A DNA stretch of 64,000 bases, from contig CAZPAY010000007.1 of assembly GCA_964584805.1 (NCBI GenBank), positions 1 through 64,000 on the forward strand, given 5' to 3'. The notes below the pieces were generated by a model. That model was not told the DNA's origin and did not search any database. It saw only the letters and a list, made by a program, of their open reading frames with translations. Both the position numbers and the translations under genes were made by a program. Shown here piece by piece: positions 1-8,838 of this stretch. This stretch comes from JABHIE01 sp964584805 (GTDB taxonomy: Bacteria > Planctomycetota > UBA1135). Each line of letters begins with the position of its first letter. Positions within the stretch are counted from its first letter, which is position 1.

Positions 1-231
1 GCCCGCACGCTCCTCTTCACGATGCCGCACAAGGATCTCGTCTTGACGAGCGGTTGCGCGCCAATCGACCTCGCGCATGGAATCACCCCGGACCATAGCT
101 CGATGCTCCGCACCCTTCACCTGTCGCCCCGCGCGTGGCTGCTGACGCGCACCAAAGCCCACATGAGCCCTTCGCCGACTGAGCGATTCTAGTGCGCGAA
201 AAAAAGCGGGTGGAAAGAGTTCCGTTTGCAA
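1..231 (-). CDS. DUF58 domain protein, N-terminal part (cut by left edge)
   Basis: This is the first 77 codons of a protein that runs off the left edge. The reading frame is open from a TTG at 231 and contains no ATG. The translation begins MQTELFPPAFFRALESLSRR and carries MREVDWRATAR at residues 52-62 followed by an acidic and basic stretch. This matches the DUF58 N-terminal pattern of an aromatic/proline start, a basic helix, then R-x-IDW-x-A-x-AR. DUF58 proteins usually sit beside MoxR ATPases and VWA proteins, but the partner genes would lie outside the window. It is 35 bases downstream of pyrC on the same strand and is probably co-transcribed. No clear ribosome binding site precedes the TTG, so the start is uncertain. 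Confidence 0.65.
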   Translation of the reverse strand, partial: MQTELFPPAFFRALESLSRRRAHVGFGARQQPRAGRQVKGAEHRAMVRGDSMREVDWRATARQDEILVRHREEERAG

Positions 232-266
232 GGTGAAAGTGCGTTGCGCTGAAGCGCAGTGGAAGG

Positions 267-1613
267 CTAATCAAAAAGCGGGCGGCCACAAGGCTCACCC
301 ACTACCCGGCCGTCGGCAAAAGCGAGTTGCCCACGCAACCAAACCTGCTCAGGCCATCCCCGCAAAATGCGACCGTGAAAGGGGCTCCACTTTGAGCGAC
401 TGAGAAGCAGGGATTCGTTGACTGCACGAGCGGCGGCCGGGCTTGGGTCGACGATCACGAAATCGGCGTCTGCATCGACTTCTAATCGACCCTTTTGAGG
501 CAAACCGAATTCATGAGCCGGCGCCGAAGTTACTGCCGAAAAGAGACGCTCAAGCGAAATGCCCGCGTCGTCGTGAATCGCAAAGAGTAGAGGTAAGAGC
601 AAATCAATCGAAGGGAAGCCAGACGGCGCTTTGGGATAGGCGCGGTCTTTATCCTCTAACGGATGAGGGGCGTGGTCGGTTCCGATAATGGGCAATGCGC
701 CCGAAGAAACCGCTTCCTGCAAACCGGCCCGCTGGGTTGCGTCTTTGATGCTGGGGTTAATTTTGAATCGATTCTGGCGCATGGCGTGTGCTTCGTCAGC
801 ATCGACCAGTAGATATTGCGGCCCCACAGAACCACAAACTTGCTGCCCGTTGGCAGCAGCTTCCGAGATGAGTTTGGCACCTTCGGCCGTGCTGATATGA
901 AAAATATGCAAATCAGTTTTGCACTCAGCCGCAACACGCAACGCCGTGCGAATGCTCTCAACCTCAGCGCGGATGGGCCGCATGTAATCATGTCGGGTCG
1001 CCATTTCGGGTGGTGCTGTATTTTTTACCTCGCGCATAATTTCGTTGTCTTCGCAATGCGCAACGACCTTTAGCCCCGCATCCGCTGCTGCTTGAAAGAG
1101 CCGACGCAAACTATCTTCGTCTTTGACCCCTGCCGCACCGGTTGAGCCACCGAGAAAACATTTCACTGCTGGCACATGCCCCCGCATCTTTGTCAATGCG
1201 CCAATCGAATCTTCCGTCAAAGTGCCATAAGGCGCGTAATCGACTCGACTCACGCCAATCAAGTTTTCCTTTTTCTCAGCCAGCAGGGCGGCGGAAGTCA
1301 TCAACGGTGGATTGTTTTGGATTTCGCACAAGCTCGTCACGCCACCATGCAAAGCGCCGGCCGAACCAAAGCTATAACCTTCTTTGCGCTCAAGGCCTGG
1401 TTCGCGAAAATGAACATGGCAATCAACAAGCCCGGGCAAAATCCATTTACCCTCACAATCATGGACAACTTCTTGAGGTTGAGGCTCCAGGCCTTCCTCA
1501 ACGGCCAGCACACGACCGCTCGCGCTAACTCGCAGGTCAGTCTGTTGTAAAAAACGCGTGCCGTCAAAAAGGCGCGCGCCGCGAAAGAGGTGGCTAGAGG
1601 AACAATCCGTCAT
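267..1613 (-). CDS. pyrC: Dihydroorotase, class I
   Basis: Catalyses the reversible ring closure of N-carbamoyl-aspartate to dihydroorotate in de novo pyrimidine synthesis, in the cytoplasm. At 448 residues it has class I amidohydrolase length. It shows DCHVHFREPG at residues 64-73 (metal ligands H66 and H68), a carbamylatable lysine in VKCFLGGSTGA (K151), AHCED at about 185-189 (H186), FHIST, and GTDHAPH near residue 310, so the binuclear zinc site is complete. The ATG at 1613 is the natural start. No aspartate transcarbamoylase gene (pyrB) is adjacent; a DUF58 gene follows on the same strand and an M61 protease gene is divergent, 25 bases away. Confidence 0.95.
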   Translation of the reverse strand: MTDCSSSHLFRGARLFDGTRFLQQTDLRVSASGRVLAVEEGLEPQPQEVVHDCEGKWILPGLVDCHVHFREPGLERKEGYSFGSAGALHGGVTSLCEIQNNPPLMTSAALLAEKKENLIGVSRVDYAPYGTLTEDSIGALTKMRGHVPAVKCFLGGSTGAAGVKDEDSLRRLFQAAADAGLKVVAHCEDNEIMREVKNTAPPEMATRHDYMRPIRAEVESIRTALRVAAECKTDLHIFHISTAEGAKLISEAAANGQQVCGSVGPQYLLVDADEAHAMRQNRFKINPSIKDATQRAGLQEAVSSGALPIIGTDHAPHPLEDKDRAYPKAPSGFPSIDLLLPLLFAIHDDAGISLERLFSAVTSAPAHEFGLPQKGRLEVDADADFVIVDPSPAAARAVNESLLLSRSKWSPFHGRILRGWPEQVWLRGQLAFADGRVVGEPCGRPLFD

Positions 1614-1638
1614 GGCTTTGCTCTAGGATACGGGCTGC

Positions 1639-3426
1639 ATGATTCGAGTTCTCCTATCCCTGTGCGTACTTTTTGCTGCGGCTGCCCCCGCAAGCGCCTC
1701 ATTTCAAGACCTGAGCACCCAAATCGCCGACTCGGGTGTCTCCTGGGTGATGCGGCCTCAACCATCTGGCGAGGCGGTGGAATTCCACGCCACCTTCCCC
1801 GTCGCAGCTGATGCGACCGAGGTCACTCTGCGCATCCCTTACTGGAAGCCTGGCTCCTACAGTTTTTCGCAATTTGAGAAGAGCATTAACGAATTGAAAG
1901 TGGTCAACGATTCGGGCGACGCTCTTTCTGTTGTGCAACCCGACCCGCGCAGTTGGGTGGTCAACGCGACGGGTGCGAGCGAGTTGCTTGTCACTTATGT
2001 ACTTGAATCCAACAATTCCGCGTTCACGAGCCGTACGCCCGCGGTGCATTTACACGGGCCCTCCACTTTCCTCTACACCGACGACACCCTTCTCCTTCCC
2101 CACTCGCTCCTCATCGATTTACCCGAAGGCTGGAGTTTTTCATCCGGTCACACCGCAGACACCGAGTGGGACAATCTATTCCACTCCATCAATTACGATG
2201 AATTTGTTGATTGCCCAATGGCTTTCGGTGAACTGGAGGAATATGAGTTCACGAGTTATGACACAAAATTCGAAGTCGTCTTTTTCGGCAAAATGCCTTC
2301 TGAAAAAGAATTTTCTCGGGAATCTTGGCTCGGCCATATTCAGCGAATTGTCGAAGCCGGCCATGAATTGATGGGAGGATTCCCTTTTGATCGTTATGTT
2401 TTCTTATACATGATTGGGGGCACGAGAGGCGGCTGGGGCCTTGAGCATTTAAACTCAACTACGATTGCGTTTAATGACTACTTCTTGCGGAATAATGATC
2501 TGGACGGCTTCGGGAGTATCACCTCGCATGAGTTTTTTCACTTATGGAATGTCAAGCGCATCCGCCCTAAACAGCTTGGGCCTTTCGACTATGCGACCGA
2601 TGTGCACACGCGCGATTTATGGTGGCTCGAAGGCGTCACAAGTTATTACCAAGATATTCTTCTGCAACGCTCCGGTTTGCGCGCACACCAAGAGAATTGG
2701 TTCTGGAATATGCAAATCGACAACTTGCGCAACCTGCGCTATTCCAACGGATATGGGGTGCTATCGCCCGAAACAACATCTTGGGACATCTGGGACCCAA
2801 AAAGCAAACTGCGTGTTTCCTATTACGACCAAGGCCAAGCTGCGGGCTTGATGCTTGACATTTTGATTCGTAATCACACGAAAAACGAGCGCTCTCTAGA
2901 TGATGTCGTGCGCTTCCTCGACCGCTGGGTGAGTTACCCCAATCCGGGTTATGAGCCGGGTGATATTGAGCGCGCAATTTTCTCTGTCACGGGATGGAAT
3001 CCTAAACCATTTTTTGACCGCTACATTCATAGCCACGAAGAATTCCCCTTTGCCGAGGTCTTGCCTCTTGCCGGGGTCGACTTCTTTGACTTCCCAGCCG
3101 GCGGCCCGCGTTTTGGTTTTACCGTTGATGACGAATTGAAACTCACCAAAGTTGACCTAGAGCTCGGTGCTTTGATGATTGATGATGTCCTTTTGAAAAT
3201 CGGTGATACGACAATCACGCGCAAAGAGGACATCCGCACTGCTTTAACTCATGTTTCCGCGGGTGACGAAATCATCGTGCGCGTGGGGCGCACCGGCTCT
3301 TCACAGGCAAAAGACATCGCCCTGACTGTTGGCAAACGCAAACGCTCGATTTTGCAAGCAAGGCCCATGCCGCACCCCAACGATTTGCAAAAAGAAATCC
3401 GCGATGGTCTCTTAGCCGCCGACTGA
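1639..3426 (+). CDS. Secreted M61-family metallopeptidase with PDZ domain
   Basis: A 595-residue predicted exported aminopeptidase related to the glycyl aminopeptidase family M61. A signal peptide ends near residue 20 (AAPASA then SFQ). The N-terminal beta domain spans about 21-210, and the substrate motif GGWGLEHLNS lies near 264-273. The zinc site is HEFFH at 297-301 with the downstream glutamate in WWLEG (E331). A PDZ domain follows at about 490-575, which is the standard M61 layout. The active-site residues are intact. It is divergent from pyrC, and its stop overlaps the convergent moaA gene by 15 bases. The natural substrate cannot be inferred from the sequence. Confidence 0.9.
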   Translation: MIRVLLSLCVLFAAAAPASASFQDLSTQIADSGVSWVMRPQPSGEAVEFHATFPVAADATEVTLRIPYWKPGSYSFSQFEKSINELKVVNDSGDALSVVQPDPRSWVVNATGASELLVTYVLESNNSAFTSRTPAVHLHGPSTFLYTDDTLLLPHSLLIDLPEGWSFSSGHTADTEWDNLFHSINYDEFVDCPMAFGELEEYEFTSYDTKFEVVFFGKMPSEKEFSRESWLGHIQRIVEAGHELMGGFPFDRYVFLYMIGGTRGGWGLEHLNSTTIAFNDYFLRNNDLDGFGSITSHEFFHLWNVKRIRPKQLGPFDYATDVHTRDLWWLEGVTSYYQDILLQRSGLRAHQENWFWNMQIDNLRNLRYSNGYGVLSPETTSWDIWDPKSKLRVSYYDQGQAAGLMLDILIRNHTKNERSLDDVVRFLDRWVSYPNPGYEPGDIERAIFSVTGWNPKPFFDRYIHSHEEFPFAEVLPLAGVDFFDFPAGGPRFGFTVDDELKLTKVDLELGALMIDDVLLKIGDTTITRKEDIRTALTHVSAGDEIIVRVGRTGSSQAKDIALTVGKRKRSILQARPMPHPNDLQKEIRDGLLAAD

Positions 3427-4359
3427 TCGCATGTCGAGATCTTGCTCGGCGTGCAATTCGTAAACCACGGGTTTTTGCGCGGCAGCGAGGCGAATTAAAG
3501 TTTGCAGCTGTTCGACCGTGCAGCCCGCACGGATGGAGCTCAGCAAGTCGACCTCGCCACCCGTGAGTAAACACGAGCGTATTTTGCCCTCAGAAGTGAT
3601 CCGCAATCGGTTGCATCGCTCGCAAAAGGGATTACTCATCGCTTGAATGAAGCCCAATCGCCCCTCGCCCTCGGGGAAGGAGTAAATTCGAGCGGGGCCA
3701 CCGTGGCGACTTGCCTTTCGCTCTTGAAGGGAAAAGTTTGCGACGAGATCGCGCTCAAATTCATCAACCGGTACGCGCCACCAATCTTTGCGCGCACTTT
3801 CCGTGGGCATGTATTCGATGAAACGCACCTCGACGCCATGCCTTTTCGCAAAGTTGGCAAAAGCCGGGCCTTCATCTTCATTGAAGCCCCCCATCAAAAC
3901 GGCATTGACCTTGACCGAAGGAAAGCCTGCTTCGATACAAGCCTCAAAACCGCGCGCCCATTTGTCAAAAGAGCCACCAGCCGTGATATCTTTGAATCGA
4001 TCCGCATCAAGCGTGTCGCACGACAAATTTAAATGCGTCAACCCGACATCACGCAAAGGCTGAGCAAGCTTGTCGAGCAACAAACCATTGGTCGTCAGGC
4101 AAATTTCCTCGATGCCAGGAATCGCAACACAGCGCTCAATGATTTCAGGCAGATCTTTCCGCAAAGTAGGCTCGCCACCCGTAAAGCGTACTTTCTTAAA
4201 GCCAAGCCCCGCTGCGGCCGTCAAAATGGTCTCAACATCTTGAGCCGTCAGCGACTCTTTTGGATCACTCGGCAAAGTGCAGTAGCGGCACTTTAAATTG
4301 CAGCGATCCGTCAAGGAAAAGCGCAGATAAGTCACCTCGCGGCCGACGGGGTCGATCAT
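3412..4359 (-). CDS. moaA: GTP 3',8-cyclase MoaA (molybdenum cofactor synthesis)
   Basis: Radical SAM enzyme for the first step of molybdopterin synthesis, converting GTP to 3',8-cyclo-7,8-dihydro-GTP. The SAM cluster motif CNLKCRYC supplies C20, C24 and C27. GGEPTLRKDL follows. The C-terminal second 4Fe-4S cluster site is CERCNRLR plus a later cysteine (RSCLL). The protein ends in Gly-Gly, as MoaA does for activation. Length is 315 residues, near the family norm of about 330. It starts with an ATG at 4359 that overlaps the mcsB stop (ATGA). No moaC, moaE or moeA gene is adjacent, although mobB lies at 19163. Confidence 0.95.
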   Translation of the reverse strand: MIDPVGREVTYLRFSLTDRCNLKCRYCTLPSDPKESLTAQDVETILTAAAGLGFKKVRFTGGEPTLRKDLPEIIERCVAIPGIEEICLTTNGLLLDKLAQPLRDVGLTHLNLSCDTLDADRFKDITAGGSFDKWARGFEACIEAGFPSVKVNAVLMGGFNEDEGPAFANFAKRHGVEVRFIEYMPTESARKDWWRVPVDEFERDLVANFSLQERKASRHGGPARIYSFPEGEGRLGFIQAMSNPFCERCNRLRITSEGKIRSCLLTGGEVDLLSSIRAGCTVEQLQTLIRLAAAQKPVVYELHAEQDLDMRSVGG

Positions 4360-5444
4360 GACTCACCCTCTGCCAAACGCAAAGACTCACGCACCAAACT
4401 AGCCCGCGCGCGGTCACGCGAAACAGGATCCATTTCTTTGCCCATTCGCGCCTGCAAATGCCCCGGCTGCAGCGAGAACATCTGCTGCAAAACCATCAAG
4501 GCGGCAAAATCAATCGCTGACGCTTCACCTAACAAACCCGTCAAAACACCCAATCGGAGCGTGCTCAAGGCATCTAGCGCCTCAGCAGTGGTCAGTCGAG
4601 TCGAATCCTGGAGCAAGCTCAATGCTGTGCGGACATCTTCCAATAAAGCACGGCGCGTGCCTTCCTCAGCGAGTAATCGACGACGCGTCGACCGCTCATA
4701 ACGCACGATTTCACGGCCATAAGCCGCGACGGCTTCCATCTGGGAAGTCGTCTCTTCGCCAAGTGTGCGTTGATTGGATATTTGATACAAATGCCCCATC
4801 GCGCGCGAACCCTCGCCATGCACACCACGCACCGCCAAGCCTGCTTTTTGCGCCGCTTGCAATGCTTTTTGCAAGGGGCTTTTCAAACGCGCCAATGCTG
4901 GCAAGTGCAACAACAGACTCGCCCGCAGACCGGAGCCCGTATTGGTTGGGCAAGCCGTCAAGTAACCAAACCGTGCATGCGTAGCAAAAGTAAAGCGTGT
5001 GCGCAACTGCGCCTCGACACCACGCGCACGGCGGAAGGCTGAGCCAAAATCTAAACCCGCCGCAAAGCCCTGAATGCGGAAGTGATCTTCTTCGTGAACC
5101 ATCACGCCCATCACGCCGCCGTGCTCAAAACACAAACCTGTCGGCAGTGGGCTTTGCACAAGGTCACTGCTCGCCAAAGAACGCTCGACCAAGAACTCAC
5201 GCTCGGTTGCCTCAAGCGTGGCGGGGTCGAGCGTCTGTGCGCTTTCGGCCAGCCCACTCAAAATCTCAAGGGCCTCATCGCGCACGCCTTCCGCCAAAAC
5301 GGGGTCGAGCCGAGAAGGAAAGGGCATGCCGTCAAGATTGCGTGCCAAGCGCACCCGACTGGCCACAACCACATCGCCATCGGGGCCCTCTTCCTGCAAC
5401 CATGCAGGGGGCAACTCAAACAGCGGCTGTAGGCGGGAATCCAT
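4356..5444 (-). CDS. mcsB: Protein arginine kinase McsB
   Basis: ATP:guanido phosphotransferase that phosphorylates protein arginines. In Bacillus this marks proteins for ClpCP degradation. The start chosen is the ATG at 5444, giving 362 residues, almost the same length as Bacillus McsB; an upstream in-frame start at 5486 would run into the divergent channel gene. Visible motifs are ASRVRLARNL near residue 28, HEEDHFRIQ (catalytic glutamates), TACPTNTGSGLRAS, and ISNQRTLG. Near the C-terminus is RDRARA (about 343-348), which fits the RDxxRA phospho-arginine receptor motif of true McsB. The neighbours are moaA and a K+ channel; no mcsA, ctsR or clpC gene is seen here. Confidence 0.92.
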   Translation of the reverse strand: MDSRLQPLFELPPAWLQEEGPDGDVVVASRVRLARNLDGMPFPSRLDPVLAEGVRDEALEILSGLAESAQTLDPATLEATEREFLVERSLASSDLVQSPLPTGLCFEHGGVMGVMVHEEDHFRIQGFAAGLDFGSAFRRARGVEAQLRTRFTFATHARFGYLTACPTNTGSGLRASLLLHLPALARLKSPLQKALQAAQKAGLAVRGVHGEGSRAMGHLYQISNQRTLGEETTSQMEAVAAYGREIVRYERSTRRRLLAEEGTRRALLEDVRTALSLLQDSTRLTTAEALDALSTLRLGVLTGLLGEASAIDFAALMVLQQMFSLQPGHLQARMGKEMDPVSRDRARASLVRESLRLAEGES

Positions 5445-5469
5445 GGCGCCCACATTGTAGAATCCGCTC

Positions 5470-6495
5470 GTGACCGCAAACAGCAACTACGAGACTCGAC
5501 TTCAGCAAAGAGAGCTGATGCGCGTGCTTTTGCTTTTGGGTGCCGTCCTAACCCTCGGGACGGCAGGTTATATCTGGATCGAAGGCCAATCATTCGCCGA
5601 TTCACTCTACATGACCATGATTACGGTCACGACGGTCGGCTTCGGAGAGGTTTTTCCGCTGAGCGAAGCGGGGCGATGGTTCACGATTTTGCTGGTGTGC
5701 GCAGGGGTCGCCACCGGTTTTGCAGCTGCCGGCGTTTTGGGCCGCGCGGTTTTGTCCAACTTCCCCCTACGAGCTCGAAAACGCATGCAAAAAGCCATCG
5801 AACAACTTTCCGACCATGTCATCCTTTGCGGCAATGGTCGCCTCGGGCAAATTGTGCGCCAAGAGCTCGAGCTGGCTCGACGCCCCTTTGTCGTGATTGA
5901 ATCCGACGAAGAAGTTTTTCATCAACTCGCCGAGCAGCGCGTGATGTGCATTCACGGCGATGCCACGGAAGACGCCATTTTGCGCGCCGCCGGTGTTGAG
6001 CGCGCGGCGGGTGTCATTGCGGCAATTGGTTCTGAAGCGGGCAATGTTTTTATCACACTGACCTCACGCGAGCTAAACCCAGACTGCTCGATCGTGGCAC
6101 GCGCTGAAAGCCCATCCACCGAGGTCAAGCTTATGCGCGTGGGCGCGACGCGAGTCGTGACGCCTTATGCCTTAGGTGGTCGCCGACTGGCTCAAGCGTT
6201 CTTACGCCCAGGTGCGGTTGATTTGGCCGACATGGCGATTGGTTGTAGTTCATCCAAGCACGAAATGCTCATCGAAGAGGTGCGTCTGCCCGCAACCGTT
6301 GACACAGACGAGCGCACCTTGGCATCACTGCAATTACGCTCGGAATTTGGATTGATTGCTGTAGGCGTGCGCCACGCATCCGACGGCGAGCTTTACTTCA
6401 ACCCACCTGCCGACAAACCACTGCATGCTGGGGATCGATTGATGATTCTCGGCGAACGCGAGCAATTAGATGTCTTTTTAGATTCGCTGGCTTGA
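5470..6495 (+). CDS. Two-TM potassium channel with RCK (TrkA-N/TrkA-C) domain
   Basis: Ligand-gated K+ channel of the MthK/Kch type in the inner membrane. Transmembrane helix 1 (about residues 18-36) and helix 2 (about 69-90) flank the selectivity filter TVGFGE (55-60). An RCK Rossmann domain begins with LCGNGRLGQIV (nucleotide loop 121-126) and a TrkA-C-like domain occupies roughly 260-341. The start is a GTG at 5470, 25 bases from the divergent mcsB start, so promoters for the two genes must overlap. TVGFGE is a common variant of TVGYGD. The ligand cannot be told from the sequence. Confidence 0.88.
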   Translation: MTANSNYETRLQQRELMRVLLLLGAVLTLGTAGYIWIEGQSFADSLYMTMITVTTVGFGEVFPLSEAGRWFTILLVCAGVATGFAAAGVLGRAVLSNFPLRARKRMQKAIEQLSDHVILCGNGRLGQIVRQELELARRPFVVIESDEEVFHQLAEQRVMCIHGDATEDAILRAAGVERAAGVIAAIGSEAGNVFITLTSRELNPDCSIVARAESPSTEVKLMRVGATRVVTPYALGGRRLAQAFLRPGAVDLADMAIGCSSSKHEMLIEEVRLPATVDTDERTLASLQLRSEFGLIAVGVRHASDGELYFNPPADKPLHAGDRLMILGEREQLDVFLDSLA

Positions 6496-6516
6496 GCCGA
6501 GGGCGGCCATAAGCCG

Positions 6517-7437
6517 TTAGAGAATCGTCAGGCCAAAAGCGCTCAAGATGAGATGCTTCATGACCTCCGCGGATTCGTTCCCGTTGTCAATAACGGGATT
6601 TAACTCGACAACTTCCATACCGAGCATGGTGTTGCTTTCAGCCATCAACTCGAGCATTAAATGCGCCTCGCGAAAATCGACTCCACCTGGTACAGGCGTG
6701 CCCACTCCAGGGGCAATGTCGGGGTCGAGCCCATCGACATCAAAGCTGAGGTAAAAACCTGCGGTGTTTTGATTCACCAAAGCAAGGGCCTCGCGCGTAA
6801 CGGCGGCCATCCCGCGTTCGTCGATGTCTCGCATCGTGAAAGCATGAATCCCTGATTCACGGATAATTTCACGCTCGCCCGCGTCAATGTCGCGAATCCC
6901 GACAAGCGCAACATTTTCGGCCTTAACCTTTCCTGCAAAGCCACCAATACTGGCGAGATCTTTGTCGCCACGGCCCAACAAATGCGCCAGTGGCATGCCG
7001 TGAACATTGCCGCTCGGCGAAGTCTCAGGCAAATTCATATCACCATGGGCATCAAACCAAACCAAACCAATGTCGTCGCCTTGATCGCGATAATGCCCCG
7101 CAACGCCCGCAACCGAGCCCATCGCCAAAGAGTGGTCGCCCCCGTATACCAAAGGCCGGGCGCCTTCCGCCAAAACTTGCCGCACGCGGTCATGCAAATC
7201 AATGCAGACTTGCAAAATTTCTTTACGAAAACGCGCATGCAAATTACGCGGCTCACGCGTTTCCATGGCAGGCACGGCTACATCCGATTCGCGCCGCACT
7301 TCGCAGCCGTGGTCTTCGAGAGCCTTATGCACGCCCGCAATACGCAACGCACTCGGACCCATATCGGTACCACGGTGGCCTGCGCCCAAGTCAAGGGGCA
7401 CACCAAGGATGCGGAGGGGTTGGGTGGCGGGGCTCAT
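6517..7437 (-). CDS. rocF: Arginase
   Basis: Ureohydrolase expected to convert arginine to ornithine and urea with a binuclear manganese centre. GGDHS, WFDAHGDMN and SFDVDGLDP carry all the metal-binding His and Asp residues. The motif GNVHGMPLAHLLG is typical of arginase itself and not of agmatinase. The start chosen is the ATG at 7437 (306 residues), which gives the usual arginase N-terminus and leaves 22 bases after the upstream mutase stop; a TTG at 7476 would overlap that gene. It is probably co-transcribed with the phosphohexomutase upstream. No other arginine-degradation gene is adjacent. Confidence 0.92.
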   Translation of the reverse strand: MSPATQPLRILGVPLDLGAGHRGTDMGPSALRIAGVHKALEDHGCEVRRESDVAVPAMETREPRNLHARFRKEILQVCIDLHDRVRQVLAEGARPLVYGGDHSLAMGSVAGVAGHYRDQGDDIGLVWFDAHGDMNLPETSPSGNVHGMPLAHLLGRGDKDLASIGGFAGKVKAENVALVGIRDIDAGEREIIRESGIHAFTMRDIDERGMAAVTREALALVNQNTAGFYLSFDVDGLDPDIAPGVGTPVPGGVDFREAHLMLELMAESNTMLGMEVVELNPVIDNGNESAEVMKHLILSAFGLTIL

Positions 7438-7459
7438 GAAACCTAAGACTAACCTAGAT

Positions 7460-8818
7460 TTATGCTTCTGGCTCAACTCCGATGATTTCGATGACGCGTT
7501 TTGTCATCTCTTCCATCTTGGTGCGATCGTCGGATTCGAGGTTCATACGCAACAACGGTTCAGTATTGGACGCCCGCAAGTTAACCCACCACCATCCGGG
7601 GCTGGTCACGGCACCGTATGCAATCGTCACGCCATCAAGCTCATCAATCTCGGCATCGGCAAACTCGGCTTTGAGTTTGTCCATGGCACCGACTTTGTCT
7701 TCGATGTGAAAGTTAACTTCGCCCGTTGAGTGATAAACCATGACCTCGTCGCACAACTCAGAAAACTTTTTCTCGGTGCGGGACAAGATACCCATGACCG
7801 TCATCAAAATGATTTCTGCGTTATCGGCATACCAGTTGTCGCGGGCATAATAATGACCCGAAAGCTCACCGCCAAATGGAGCGTCAAACTCGCGCATACG
7901 GCCTTTCAAGAAGGAGTGACCCACCCGCTCTTTTACGGGCTTACCGCCACCCGCCAAAATGGTCTCGGGCAATATCCAGCTCGAGCGCAAATCGTAAACG
8001 ATGGCCGCACCCGGTTCTTCCTTCAAGACCTCGCGTGCCACAAGAGTCGTCACGATGTCATTGCCGATCGCGCGACCGAGGTCATCAACAAAGCAGCAGC
8101 GGTCGCAGTCTCCGTCAAAAGCAGCGCCTAATTCAGCGCCCTTTTCGACCACAAGTTTTTGCAAGTCAACCAAGGTCGACAACTTAAGCGGGTTAGCTTC
8201 GTGATTTGGGAAAGTGCCATCAAGCTCGTAAAACAAGCCCTCGTGCTCAACCTCAGGCATCGAACCTAAAACTGCTGGGAAAGTATGCGCCGCCATGCCG
8301 TTAGCCGCATCGGAAACAATCTTGACCGGGCGAGCTAAGTCAGCCCACTTTTTCACATGCACAACATAATCAGCAAGCGTGTCGACCTGCGTCAATGACC
8401 CTGGCTCAGCGACCGGCTCGGGGCACTCATCAGCCGTAGCCAACACTTCGATTTCTTTGATGCCATTATCTGCCGAAATCGGCTTAGCTTCTTCTTCGCA
8501 CAACTTAAAGCCGATGTACTGCTTCGGGTTGTGGCTCGCCGTGACATTTAAACCACCAGCCGCGCCAAGATGCCCAATCGCAAAATACAACTGAGGTGTA
8601 GCGGTCAAACCCACATCAATCACATCAAGACCGCCATCAAGGATGCCGCGGATGCACTCGGCCTGGGCTTCGGGTGCCATGGTACGCATATCGCGCCCCA
8701 CCACAATCGGGCCCTCGCCCAAGAAGTCAGCGTAAGCGCGCCCAATCCGGTAAGAAAGTTGGGCGTCAATTTGGTCGGGCCAAGTGCCGCGAATGTCGTA
8801 TGCCTTAAAAACGGACAT
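7460..8818 (-). CDS. Phosphomannomutase/phosphoglucomutase
   Basis: Alpha-D-phosphohexomutase interconverting hexose-1- and hexose-6-phosphates for nucleotide-sugar synthesis. It is 452 residues with the four-domain layout. The phosphoserine loop is TASHNPKQY (S95), the magnesium loop DGDCDR lies near residue 245, the sugar-specificity loop is GGELSGHYY, and the phosphate-binding loop RASNTEPLLR is near the C-terminus. GGELSGH together with the short length points to the AlgC/ManB subgroup, which uses mannose and glucose phosphates, and not to GlmM. The precise specificity is inference. The ATG at 8818 follows the threonine aldolase gene by 20 bases. Confidence 0.92.
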   Translation of the reverse strand: MSVFKAYDIRGTWPDQIDAQLSYRIGRAYADFLGEGPIVVGRDMRTMAPEAQAECIRGILDGGLDVIDVGLTATPQLYFAIGHLGAAGGLNVTASHNPKQYIGFKLCEEEAKPISADNGIKEIEVLATADECPEPVAEPGSLTQVDTLADYVVHVKKWADLARPVKIVSDAANGMAAHTFPAVLGSMPEVEHEGLFYELDGTFPNHEANPLKLSTLVDLQKLVVEKGAELGAAFDGDCDRCCFVDDLGRAIGNDIVTTLVAREVLKEEPGAAIVYDLRSSWILPETILAGGGKPVKERVGHSFLKGRMREFDAPFGGELSGHYYARDNWYADNAEIILMTVMGILSRTEKKFSELCDEVMVYHSTGEVNFHIEDKVGAMDKLKAEFADAEIDELDGVTIAYGAVTSPGWWWVNLRASNTEPLLRMNLESDDRTKMEEMTKRVIEIIGVEPEA

Positions 8819-8838
8819 GATTCTTTTTGAGTGAAGGC

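Noticed and set aside
83..298. A 71-residue minus-strand open frame with an ATG at 298
   Set aside because: It overlaps the end of pyrC and competes with the DUF58 frame, which has family motifs and runs to the window edge.
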